Position numbers and translations under genes: made by a program
Notes under the pieces: model-generated
Told to the model about the DNA's origin: nothing
Databases searched by the model: none
The model's input: only the letters and a program-made list of their open reading frames with translations
In this document: piece by piece, positions 1 to 6,560 of the stretch
Layout: every line of letters begins with the position of its first letter
Position numbering within the stretch: the first letter of the stretch is position 1
Assembly: GCA_016932295.1 (NCBI GenBank)
Contig: JAFGDC010000272.1
Span: 1-9,378, forward strand
DNA: 9,378 bases
Direction of reading: 5' to 3'
Origin: a candidate division CSSED10-310 bacterium
GTDB taxonomy: Bacteria > CSSED10-310 > JAFGDC01

Positions 1-1587
1 AAGGCAGTGAAGGCATTCGGGCAGGCGCTGGAGGAGTCTCCCGGCGCCGCATGGATGGCGCGCATCATCATGCAGGCTGCAAGATCCCATCGGATGCTTG
101 GAGAGTATGATGCAGCCTTTGCGCTCTATAATCGGCTGCTGTCCAATGCCGCCGGAAGCGCGGTCATTGGTGAGGTCCTTTATTCCCGGGGTTTGACCTT
201 CCAGGCAATGGGGGATGAAGTGCGTGCGCGGGAGGATTTCTGGCGGGTGGCGGATACGCATCGGCACTCGGATTTCGCCGATGATTGTTTGTGGAGTGTG
301 TTCACTTCATGTCTGTCCGCGGGTGAGCACGATCAGGCCAGGCGCGCGTTGCAGCGGGTGATCGATGAATACCCCGACAGTTCATACCGGAAGCTGGCGT
401 TACTGTGGACGGGCAAGCTGCTCTCGGCGGCACCCTACAATGATTCGGATGCGGCGCGTTCATGTTTCGCACGGTTGCGGCGGGAGCATCCCAATACTTT
501 CGCCGCGGCGCGCGCCACGGAATTGGCGGACGAACTGCCGGATCCGACAGTGATTGTGTCGGCGGCGCCTCCCCCCACTGGTTCAGCGGGGACTCCGTTG
601 CCGGTCGGGACGATGTGGCACGAGCTGTCACTGCTGCCTGCCGGTCCCGCACTTGAGGCCGCTGTCGCTGGAATACGGCTTGCCATGAGCGGTGATCCCG
701 GCTGGCGGGAGTTGTATGCAGAGCCATTCAAGGCAAGGGCGCCGATCGGACACGAGCCCGGGAACGAACCGGCCGGCGCGTCCGCAGCTCAAGGCGGCCT
801 CCCGGAATCGTTGTCATTGTTGCCGGAGTTGCTCTTTCATGGCGACCAGGAACTGGCCATGCAATTGCTCAACTGGTATCGCGCGCGCGGTTCCAATTAC
901 CGGGAACTGATGCCGATCCTTACCTTGATGGAAATCGCCCTGCATGGTGGGCAGCCGCATGAAGCCCTGGCGGCCGCTTCCCGGCTCTATGATCTCTGGC
1001 CGTTCGACGTCAGCATCGACCTGCTGCCGCCGCTTGTGAGGTCCTCGTTGTTTCCGGATACGTATTCTGATATAGCCCTTGAAGCATCGCGTCCTTTGAA
1101 CCTGGATCCATGGCTGGTGCTGGCGGTGGCCCGTGCCGAAAGCAAGATGGCGACCGGGGTGGTTTCATGGGCCGGTGCCCGTGGTTTAATGCAGTTCATG
1201 CCGTATACCGCCAGGGAAATTGCGGCGCAGTTAAAGTTTCGGGAGTTCAAGGAAGATGAGCTGTTGAATCCTGCCGTCAGTTTGTTGCTCGGCGCGGCGT
1301 ACCTGAGTCGGCTTCTCGAGCGGCATGGGGACGTCGCTTGCGCGGTTGCGGCTTACAACGGCGGTGAGGACAGTCTGGCAAGGTGGCGTCGCGGTCGTCT
1401 CGATGCTACGCCAGAAGGTTTCATTGCCGTTATCGGCTTCAGCGAGACCAGGGAGTATGTGCAGCGAGTGTTGTTCAACTGGCATGAGTACAGATCTTTG
1501 TATGAAGGCGACCAGGAGATCCCGTTCGATTGGTCCGCCGCCCCGTTGCAGCGGGATCGATTGATGTTTACCGAGAGGAGTGAATGA
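1..1587 (+). CDS. Lytic transglycosylase (SLT domain) with N-terminal helical repeats, 5' partial
   Basis: Probably a periplasmic murein lytic transglycosylase, which cleaves peptidoglycan glycan strands to leave 1,6-anhydro-muramyl ends. The frame is open from base 1, so the true start and any signal peptide probably lie upstream. The GTG at 7 is only the first possible start, and residues are numbered from it. Residues about 14-165 look like TPR-type helical pairs (for example GEYDAAFALYNRLL). Residues 178-270 are a Pro/Gly/Ala-rich linker, and 270-370 are helical again. The SLT catalytic domain spans about 365-490. It shows the expected catalytic Glu378 in ARAESKM, then AGARGLMQFMPYTA, AYNGG (449-453) and ETREYV (480-485). 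This architecture, a superhelical N-terminus with a C-terminal SLT domain, resembles Slt70. It overlaps the next gene by ATGA, so it heads or lies within a five-gene operon. The family is clear; the exact subfamily is not. Confidence 0.9.
   Translation, partial: KAVKAFGQALEESPGAAWMARIIMQAARSHRMLGEYDAAFALYNRLLSNAAGSAVIGEVLYSRGLTFQAMGDEVRAREDFWRVADTHRHSDFADDCLWSVFTSCLSAGEHDQARRALQRVIDEYPDSSYRKLALLWTGKLLSAAPYNDSDAARSCFARLRREHPNTFAAARATELADELPDPTVIVSAAPPPTGSAGTPLPVGTMWHELSLLPAGPALEAAVAGIRLAMSGDPGWRELYAEPFKARAPIGHEPGNEPAGASAAQGGLPESLSLLPELLFHGDQELAMQLLNWYRARGSNYRELMPILTLMEIALHGGQPHEALAAASRLYDLWPFDVSIDLLPPLVRSSLFPDTYSDIALEASRPLNLDPWLVLAVARAESKMATGVVSWAGARGLMQFMPYTAREIAAQLKFREFKEDELLNPAVSLLLGAAYLSRLLERHGDVACAVAAYNGGEDSLARWRRGRLDATPEGFIAVIGFSETREYVQRVLFNWHEYRSLYEGDQEIPFDWSAAPLQRDRLMFTERSE
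1573..1580 (+). promoter_or_regulatory. Ribosome binding site deciding the start of the second gene
   Basis: GAGAGGAG lies inside the 3' end of the transglycosylase gene. It is only 3 nt from the ATG at 1584, the one in the ATGA overlap, but 9 nt from the in-frame ATG at 1590. Spacing therefore favours 1590 as the main start, although coupled re-initiation at 1584 remains possible. Confidence 0.6.
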
Positions 1588-1589
1588 TC

Positions 1590-2471
1590 ATGGGGCATGA
1601 AAAGAGATGCCTTACAGCCGAGCCGGGGTGGAGCCGATTCGCCGTCATCCCCGTTTTTTTCCTGTTATGCGGGATGGCCGCCGGTGCCGGCGTGGATTAT
1701 AAATATGTCTACCTTTTAAAAGATGGCGGTGATGTTTTCTTCCGGTATATTCACCCGGAGGACAAGATCCGGCTCAATCCCGGGGTGATCATCCTTCCTG
1801 ATCCGCGTACGGCCGCCGCGCATGACTATGACGAGCTGGCGGCGTATTTTCAGCAGCTCGGCTATAGTGTCATCATCATTGACTACGAGGGATTGGATCA
1901 CCTCTCAGGCCGGTCCGGCATCTGTCAGCGACTGGAGGAGAAGCTGCCGGTCGTCCTGGATCAACTGGCCACCCTCAGATATTTTCGCCGGAGGCAATCG
2001 GTGATCTGTGCGGTCGGCGCCGCCTCGTGGTATGGATTGCGTCTTGTCGCCGAAGACAAGCGTTACGGTGGATTGATGCTTATCGATCCGGTCATCTCAT
2101 GGCAGCACTGGATCGATGAACACGGCGGCACGGGCGGCTGTGCCGGTGATGAAAAAACCTGTGCGTTCCATACACGCCACTTGGATGAATTGGAGGGACG
2201 CTTCAAGGAATCGGTCCTGACGGATCTGGCGCCGTCCCTGTCAACGCCCATCCTGGTAATGGGTATGGTTTACCATCGGGGGTGGACGGAAAATCCCAAG
2301 GCGGAGTTTGTCAGGCTGGTGCGAAAGAATGGGCTCGGAGGGGCAGGACTGGTACAGGTGAGCAATGGTAAGGGTATGACCAAGAGTGTCCGGCGGTACC
2401 TGGGAGCACGGGCGGTGCGGAAAGAACTGGGAAGGTTCGCTCAGGTTGTCCGGGAGCAACGGGTCGAATGA
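1590..2471 (+). CDS. Exported protein with a degenerate alpha/beta-hydrolase-like fold
   Basis: No named family is recognised with certainty. From the ATG at 1590 it is 293 residues (295 from 1584). Residues 17-34 form a hydrophobic segment ending AAGAG, a likely Sec signal peptide, so the protein should be periplasmic. The cysteine in FLLCGM is a poor lipobox. The body alternates strands and helices as in alpha/beta hydrolases: GVIILPDPRT, then YDELAAYFQQLGYSVIIIDY, a central GAASWYG at 143-149, then LMLIDPVISW and TPILVMGMV. The nucleophile elbow would put Ser146 in AASWY where GxSxG is expected, and no GHG-like histidine turn is obvious. It may be a non-catalytic relative or use another mechanism. 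Its first codons overlap the transglycosylase and its stop overlaps the next gene (ATGA at 2468-2471), so it is translated in the same operon. A distant DUF3530-type protein is one alternative. Confidence 0.7.
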   Translation: MGHEKRCLTAEPGWSRFAVIPVFFLLCGMAAGAGVDYKYVYLLKDGGDVFFRYIHPEDKIRLNPGVIILPDPRTAAAHDYDELAAYFQQLGYSVIIIDYEGLDHLSGRSGICQRLEEKLPVVLDQLATLRYFRRRQSVICAVGAASWYGLRLVAEDKRYGGLMLIDPVISWQHWIDEHGGTGGCAGDEKTCAFHTRHLDELEGRFKESVLTDLAPSLSTPILVMGMVYHRGWTENPKAEFVRLVRKNGLGGAGLVQVSNGKGMTKSVRRYLGARAVRKELGRFAQVVREQRVE

Positions 2472-3316
2472 GGGCGGCTCACTCCGGTCACCATGCTCAT
2501 TGGCGGCGCAGATTGACCGGTGTAGGCCTGTGGGGACTGGCTCTGGCATTGACCCTGGCGGCCGCGGCCTACCAGCGCCGTACGGGACCCACCCATCCCA
2601 TGCGCGGGGAATTCACACTTGCCGGTGAGCGCTTCACGTATGCGCTGCCTCGCACTCATGGCGGCGCAGGTGGACAAGAAGTGGTCGTGACCGCACCGGC
2701 GGGAGCGACCGGCGAGGCTGTCTGGCGGCACTATCCTTCCAATCATCCCTGGCAGCGCCTGCCGATGGCACCGGATAGTGGTCTGCGGGTGATTCTCCCG
2801 CATCTGCCTCCCGCAGGGAAAATGGAGTATTACCTGCGGATTACCGCCGGAGCGGAGACGGTGGAACTGCCCGGCGCCGGAGGTTGTGCCGTCATCAGGT
2901 ACAAGGGCGCTGTGCCCGCCGTTGTGCTCATCCCGCACGTGCTGTGTATGTTCGGCGCCATGCTTCTGGCCAATCGCGCCGGCATGGAGGCGATCAGGCC
3001 GGAGGGCGGGATCAGTGCGCTCACCGTAGCCGTCATGACCGCCCTGGTGCTGGGGGGGCTGATCTTCGGTCCCCTGGTTCAATACTATGCTTTCGGAGCC
3101 TTTTGGACCGGGTTCCCCTTCGGCCATGATCTCACCGATAACAAAATCCTGCTGGCGTTCATCGCCTGGCTTTTTCCTTTCGTGCGCGTGTTGAGGCGCC
3201 GGCCGAGCAGAGCCTGGGTGATCGTGGCGGCTGCCGTCATGTTCGCGGTCTTCATGATTCCTCACAGTCTGCTTGGTTCCGAACTGCAATGGGACACACT
3301 CCCGGCACCCGGATGA
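2468..3316 (+). CDS. Conserved hypothetical membrane protein, five predicted helices
   Basis: The protein is 282 residues of unknown function. An N-terminal Arg/His-rich stretch (1-15) precedes the first hydrophobic segment (about 17-34). Residues 40-145 form a soluble beta-rich domain, expected outside the inner membrane, containing VWRHYPSNHPWQRLPM and LPPAGKMEYYLRI. This reads like an immunoglobulin-like or fibronectin-like sandwich. Four more hydrophobic segments follow at about 148-170, 184-211, 227-241 and 250-271. Between segments 3 and 4 is the striking GFPFGHDLTDNK (215-226), rich in charged and turn residues and probably the functional or most conserved site. The start ATG overlaps the previous stop and has GGGAG at 2452-2456. 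I have an impression of similar uncharacterised proteins in other bacteria but cannot confirm it. Its place between an exported protein and TldD suggests an envelope role. Confidence 0.75.
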   Translation: MRAAHSGHHAHWRRRLTGVGLWGLALALTLAAAAYQRRTGPTHPMRGEFTLAGERFTYALPRTHGGAGGQEVVVTAPAGATGEAVWRHYPSNHPWQRLPMAPDSGLRVILPHLPPAGKMEYYLRITAGAETVELPGAGGCAVIRYKGAVPAVVLIPHVLCMFGAMLLANRAGMEAIRPEGGISALTVAVMTALVLGGLIFGPLVQYYAFGAFWTGFPFGHDLTDNKILLAFIAWLFPFVRVLRRRPSRAWVIVAAAVMFAVFMIPHSLLGSELQWDTLPAPG

Positions 3317-3322
3317 ACAAAT

Positions 3323-3327
3323 GGAGG
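3323..3327 (+). promoter_or_regulatory. Ribosome binding site deciding the TldD start
   Basis: A perfect GGAGG sits 6 nt before the ATG at 3334. In-frame ATGs also exist at 3289 and at 3313, the latter in an ATGA overlap with the upstream stop. Neither has a comparable site, so 3334 is the preferred start. Confidence 0.7.
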
Positions 3328-3333
3328 TTTCCG

Positions 3334-4701
3334 ATGAAATCGATGGTGCAATCCTTGCTGAAGAAGCATGCGGTGGAATGCGATTATCTCGAGATCCGGA
3401 TCGAGGAGTCCGCATCCACCTCGATCGCGTTCCGTGGCGCGAATCTTGACACGTTATGGGAGGCCGAGGAACTGGGTGGCTGTGTGCGGGCGCTGTACAA
3501 AGGCAGTTGGGGATTCGTCACGTTCAATGACCTGGATGCATTGGCGGCACGGGTGAACGATGCCATCGTCCAGGCTCGTCTCATCGGTAAGGGAACCAGT
3601 GCCATGGCGCCGGCGCCGGTGGTGAAGGATATGGTTGAACCCAGGTTGAAAAGGGATCCTCGCGCGGTGCCGCTTTCCGAAAAGATCGAGATTCTTCGCC
3701 GGTACAATCAATTGATTCTTTCCGCTGATCCCCGTATCCCAACGTCGTCGGTGTCATATGGCGACTCCTTCCGGAAGATTTTGTTCTGCAATTCCGATGG
3801 TTCAGTCATCGAGCAGGAACGTCGCGACCTGGGGTGCAATCTGGTGGCGATCGCCGTGGACAAGGGGCAGACCCAGATGGACATGGTGGGCTGCGGCGGT
3901 TCTGACGACTTCGATGTGCTGCTCGGCCATGAAGATGAGCTCATGGCTGCCTGTCAGCGAGCGGTGTACCTGCTGGATGCGCCCCCGGTCAAGGGCGGCA
4001 CCTACACGGTGGTGGCCAATCAGGCCATGGCCGGCACCTTCGTACACGAAGCTTTCGGGCACACCAGCGAGGGAGAGAAGGTTTACGAAAATGAGCGCTT
4101 GCAGGAAATCATGAAAATCGGCAAGGCGTTTGGGTCATCGATCCTGAGCATTTACGATACGGGCCTGGCGGAGGGCAGCAGGGGCGCCATCGTCTATGAC
4201 GAGGAAGGAGTCCGTGCCGGCCGGACCGATCTGATCAAGGACGGCATCCTGGTGGGCCGCCTTCATACCAGGGAAACCGCGGGCAAACTGGGCGAGCCGG
4301 TGACCGGCAGCGCCCGGGCGGTGAGTTATAAGTATCCGCCCATACCACGCATGCGGGTCACGTGCATCGCCAGGGGTGAATCCAGCTTCGCGGACATGAT
4401 AAAGGATGTGAAACTGGGCGTGTACGCCTGCGATGCCATGGGCGGCCAGGGTGGCGAGATGTTCACCTTCACCGCGGGACGCGGCTATATGATCCGTGAT
4501 GGCAGAATAGAGGAGATGGTGAAAGGGGTGACGCTCTCCGGCAATCTTTTTGTCACGCTGAAGAACATCGACATGGTCGGCAATGATTTCACCATCCATG
4601 AAGCTGGCGGCGGCTGTGGAAAAGGGGAGCAGTTCCCGCTACCCGTAGCCATGGGAGCGCCACATATCAGGATCAGGGACGTCGTCATAGGGGGGCAGTG
4701 A
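3334..4701 (+). CDS. tldD: TldD-family zinc metalloprotease (catalytic subunit)
   Basis: This is the catalytic half of the TldD/TldE protease, a cytoplasmic heterodimer known in E. coli for trimming the microcin B17 leader peptide and degrading the antitoxin CcdA. From 3334 it is 455 residues, a little shorter than E. coli TldD (about 480). The zinc site is intact: HEAFGH at 238-243 gives the HExxxH motif with His238, Glu239 and His243. The third ligand is Cys428 in GGGCGKGEQ. Their spacing of about 190 residues matches the family. Other family blocks are the N-terminal half with SIAFRGANLDTL, the GSRGAIVYDEEG and LIKDGILVGRLHTRETA segments, and GGQGGEMFTF. A 17-bp gap with strong GGAGG separates it from the membrane protein gene, and a 1-bp gap precedes its partner. 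It has no signal peptide. The adjacent TldE-type gene makes the functional pairing very likely; the natural substrate is unknown. Confidence 0.96.
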   Translation: MKSMVQSLLKKHAVECDYLEIRIEESASTSIAFRGANLDTLWEAEELGGCVRALYKGSWGFVTFNDLDALAARVNDAIVQARLIGKGTSAMAPAPVVKDMVEPRLKRDPRAVPLSEKIEILRRYNQLILSADPRIPTSSVSYGDSFRKILFCNSDGSVIEQERRDLGCNLVAIAVDKGQTQMDMVGCGGSDDFDVLLGHEDELMAACQRAVYLLDAPPVKGGTYTVVANQAMAGTFVHEAFGHTSEGEKVYENERLQEIMKIGKAFGSSILSIYDTGLAEGSRGAIVYDEEGVRAGRTDLIKDGILVGRLHTRETAGKLGEPVTGSARAVSYKYPPIPRMRVTCIARGESSFADMIKDVKLGVYACDAMGGQGGEMFTFTAGRGYMIRDGRIEEMVKGVTLSGNLFVTLKNIDMVGNDFTIHEAGGGCGKGEQFPLPVAMGAPHIRIRDVVIGGQ

Positions 4702-4702
4702 C

Positions 4703-6049
4703 ATGAAGCAGATACGCGACATGCTGGCCGGCAAGGCCGATGAATTCGAAATCGTCTCTCTCGACGGGCGCAGCAGCGGCGTGGGATTCTCCAACAACCT
4801 GCTCAAGTCCACGTCTCTGCGCCGCAACACGGGTATTGCCCTGCGCCTGATCCGAAATGGCCGCCTCGCCCAGTCTTCCTCCTCCAATCCGCGGACCTAT
4901 CCCCGGCTGGTGGAGAGAACCCTGGAACTGGCGGCTGAGGCGGAGCCGGCGGGATTCCATCTGCCCGGTTCCAGCGGCATGGCGGATCTGCCGCTCTATG
5001 ATGACCGCAGCGAGGCATACTTGATTCAGGACATGGTGGCGATGGGTCATGAGCTGATCGAGGAGATGCGCCGTTATGATCCGGCGGTTCTGACGTTTTG
5101 CGGCGATGGCGTGGATGTGGAAGAAGTGGCGGTGCTCAACAGCCATGGCGTGGATGCGAAGTATCGCCGTTCCAGCTTCGGGTTTTGGGTCGGCGGCCAA
5201 CTGGTCGAAGGCAACAACATCCTCATGGTGTACGAGACCTATTCCGGGCTGAAGCCATGCACCAACCAGCGGGAATTGCTGCAAGGGGTCATCCGGGAAC
5301 TCGAAATCGGGCGCCGAAATGTGCCGTACAACGAGCGCAAGGCGCGGGTCATATTCACTCCCAGGGCGGTTGCCGATATCCTCATCTGTTTTCAGGAGGG
5401 GATCAACGGTGCCAATATCGCAAAAGGCACCTCGCCGCTCGTGGGTAAACTTGGCGTCGCCATGTTCGATCCGCGTATCGTGCTGTACGATGACCCACTC
5501 CATCCTGACGGCACCAATTCCAATCCCGTGGATGATGAGGGCACCGGCTGCGGCCGGCTTGATCTCATCAAGGATGGTCGCTTGTGTAAGTATCTCCTGG
5601 ACTGCCGGAATGCCGCGAAGCTCGGTCTCGACTCGACCGGCAACGGCTATCGCCGCCGTGCGCTGCTGCTCACTCATGGGTATTCGGTGGGCGTATCGCC
5701 GCACCTTTCCAACCTGGTGATGGCTCCCGGCGAACTGTCGCTGGATGCACTGGAAAACCTGTTGGGAGACGGCCTGGTAGTCGACAATATCACCGGGATA
5801 CTGCTCGGCAACCTCATCAATGGTGACTTCGCCGGCACCATCGGACTTGGATACAAGGTGGTCGGCGGACGGCGCCTTGGCCGGGTCAAGGATGTGATGA
5901 TCTCCGGAAATTTCTACCGGCTGTTCGCGGAAAAGCTGGTGGATTTCAGTCGGGATCGTACGTGGACCGGTGCGCTTGGAGGTTCCACCGGCAGTTACCT
6001 GCTTCCATGGGTGCTGTGCCGCGATGTGGATGTCGCGGTCAAGGGGTAG
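4703..6049 (+). CDS. tldE: TldE/PmbA-family partner subunit of the TldD protease
   Basis: A 448-residue protein, essentially the length of E. coli PmbA (450). It is homologous along its length to TldD-type proteins but has no HExxxH. The corresponding region reads EGINGANIAKGTSPLVGKLG, as expected for the non-catalytic TldE subunit that pairs with TldD and shapes the substrate channel. Family segments include FSNNLLKSTSLRRNTGIALR near the N-terminus, NPVDDEGTGCGRLDLIKDGR and DCRNAAKLGLDSTGNGYR in the C-terminal half, and MISGNFYRLF near the end. The ATG at 4703 follows the TldD stop by 1 bp, with a G-rich site at 4690-4695, so the two subunits are almost certainly translated together in equal amounts. 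Cysteines in GTGCGRL and YLLDCRN are not something I associate with E. coli TldE. This is the last gene of the operon; no clear intrinsic terminator follows. Confidence 0.94.
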   Translation: MKQIRDMLAGKADEFEIVSLDGRSSGVGFSNNLLKSTSLRRNTGIALRLIRNGRLAQSSSSNPRTYPRLVERTLELAAEAEPAGFHLPGSSGMADLPLYDDRSEAYLIQDMVAMGHELIEEMRRYDPAVLTFCGDGVDVEEVAVLNSHGVDAKYRRSSFGFWVGGQLVEGNNILMVYETYSGLKPCTNQRELLQGVIRELEIGRRNVPYNERKARVIFTPRAVADILICFQEGINGANIAKGTSPLVGKLGVAMFDPRIVLYDDPLHPDGTNSNPVDDEGTGCGRLDLIKDGRLCKYLLDCRNAAKLGLDSTGNGYRRRALLLTHGYSVGVSPHLSNLVMAPGELSLDALENLLGDGLVVDNITGILLGNLINGDFAGTIGLGYKVVGGRRLGRVKDVMISGNFYRLFAEKLVDFSRDRTWTGALGGSTGSYLLPWVLCRDVDVAVKG

Positions 6050-6191
6050 TTGTCGGTCTCCGTTTCCCCTGCTTTCCGGGCACAGACGAGTGCAGGCGGT
6101 CGTTCCCTCGTTCCCCACGCTCGATTTCCCGTTGATGGGTTCGGGACGTATCCTCCAGGGTCGATGGTCACCGGAGATGCTATTCCTTCAA

Positions 6192-6271
6192 AATAGTCGT
6201 GCTGGGCGGTGAGATACAATTTTGTGTACGGCATGATTGAAATTCTTTTATTTTTGATAGTTACGACTATT
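6192..6271. repeat. Spaced 9-bp inverted repeat AATAGTCGT / ACGACTATT
   Basis: AATAGTCGT at 6192-6200 is the exact reverse complement of ACGACTATT at 6263-6271, 62 bp apart. The right arm also forms a local hairpin, ATAGT-TACG-ACTAT, at 6257-6270. This could be a pair of binding sites for one regulator in opposite orientation, or coincidence in AT-rich DNA. Confidence 0.45.
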
Positions 6272-6330
6272 GATGCGGTTCCGCGCCCGGTTGATGCTCC
6301 CGTTCCATTCATTTCCTGGTGAAGAATCCC

Positions 6331-6360
6331 TTGACATCACCCGTAGCGCTCCTGTAATAA
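6331..6360 (+). promoter_or_regulatory. Candidate sigma70-type promoter of the surface-protein gene
   Basis: TTGACA at 6331-6336 matches the -35 consensus exactly. TAATAA at 6355-6360, 18 bp downstream and preceded by TG, is an imperfect -10 (3 of 6). TAAACT at 6358 matches better (4 of 6) but is spaced too far. The DNA just downstream is AT-rich. It is the only good -35 in the gene-free stretch and is correctly oriented for the gene at 6561. Confidence 0.45.
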
Positions 6361-6367
6361 ACTAGTA

Positions 6368-6404
6368 AATTGGATCATCGAGTCGATTACGTAATCATCC
6401 AATT
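6368..6404. repeat. Nested inverted repeats next to the promoter, candidate operator
   Basis: Arms AATTGGAT (6368-6375) and ATCCAATT (6397-6404) are perfect inverted repeats, 21 bp apart. Inside lie two further perfect palindromes, ATCGAGTCGAT (6377-6387) and GATTACGTAATC (6385-6396). The block begins 8 bp after the putative -10, where a repressor would bind or a 5' RNA structure would begin. Confidence 0.55.
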
Positions 6405-6415
6405 CGAGGAGTGGA

Positions 6416-6425
6416 GTGTGCACAC
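6416..6425. repeat. 10-bp palindrome GTGTGCACAC
   Basis: This is a perfect self-complementary sequence in the presumed leader, 11 bp after the nested inverted repeats. It could be a protein-binding half-site dimer or chance. Confidence 0.35.
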
Positions 6426-6452
6426 ATTGCCCGCGGGTTCTATCGTACATCA

Positions 6453-6474
6453 CAGGGGGTTTCTGTGTCCCCTG
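6453..6474 (+). repeat. Hairpin in the leader (CAGGGG / CCCCTG)
   Basis: CAGGGG at 6453-6458 pairs perfectly with CCCCTG at 6469-6474 across a 10-nt loop. A competing pairing, CACAG (6451-6455) with CTGTG (6463-6467), uses overlapping bases, so two folds are mutually exclusive. ACTTC-TC-GAAGT follows at 6475-6486. No T-tract follows, so this is not an intrinsic terminator. Confidence 0.4.
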
Positions 6475-6525
6475 ACTTCTCGAAGTGGGTTTGTCTTGCT
6501 AACATGTTGAATTATTTGCTCTTTA

Positions 6526-6537
6526 GAAGTTAACTTC
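6526..6537. repeat. 12-bp palindrome GAAGTTAACTTC
   Basis: A perfect 12-bp palindrome ends 8 bp before the ribosome binding site of the surface-protein gene. As RNA it could only form a tight or intermolecular pairing, so a DNA-binding dimer is the likelier reader if it is functional. Confidence 0.4.
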
Positions 6538-6545
6538 GCGATTTT

Positions 6546-6555
6546 GGGAGAGAGG
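6546..6555 (+). promoter_or_regulatory. Ribosome binding site of the surface-protein gene
   Basis: The purine-rich GGGAGAGAGG ends 5 nt before the ATG at 6561. An in-frame GTG at 6555 overlaps the site itself and so is a poor start, which makes 6561 the chosen one. Confidence 0.7.
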
Positions 6556-6560
6556 TGACT

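Larger units (their letters stand above)
6050..6560. other. 511-bp intergenic region: probable leader and control region of the surface-protein gene
   Basis: I see no convincing gene here. The first 70 bases after tldE hold only a weak CCTGC/GCAGG pairing (6068-6072 with 6092-6096) and no hairpin with a T-tract. From about 6210 the composition shifts to AT-rich. The second half carries a TTGACA box, several perfect palindromes (6377-6387, 6385-6396, 6416-6425, 6501-6508, 6526-6537) and hairpins close to the next gene. If transcription starts near 6367, the 5' leader would be about 190 nt, long enough for structured regulation. I do not recognise a known riboswitch in it. Confidence 0.6.

Noticed and set aside
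2441..3415. 324-codon open frame on the minus strand opposite the membrane protein
   Set aside because: It is rich in Arg, His, Pro and Gly with no coherent pattern, while the plus-strand frame has a good start, transmembrane helices and an operon position.
6068..6096. Possible terminator after the tldE operon
   Set aside because: Only a 5-bp stem with a 19-nt loop and no T-tract; termination here, if any, would have to be Rho-dependent or lie further on.
4685..6118. 477-codon open frame on the minus strand opposite tldE
   Set aside because: The plus-strand frame is clearly a TldE-family protein. The antisense frame is open because of the GC-rich codon bias and shows no recognisable domain.
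5995..6312. Minus-strand open frame in the intergenic region, with an internal Met at 6234
   Set aside because: No Shine-Dalgarno sequence precedes the likely start, it runs antisense into the 3' end of tldE, and the peptide looks like a translation of non-coding DNA. Weakly possible as a small gene.
6361..6554. Known riboswitch in the leader (cyclic-di-GMP type considered)
   Set aside because: I could not match the conserved core of any riboswitch class I know; only simple palindromes and hairpins are visible.
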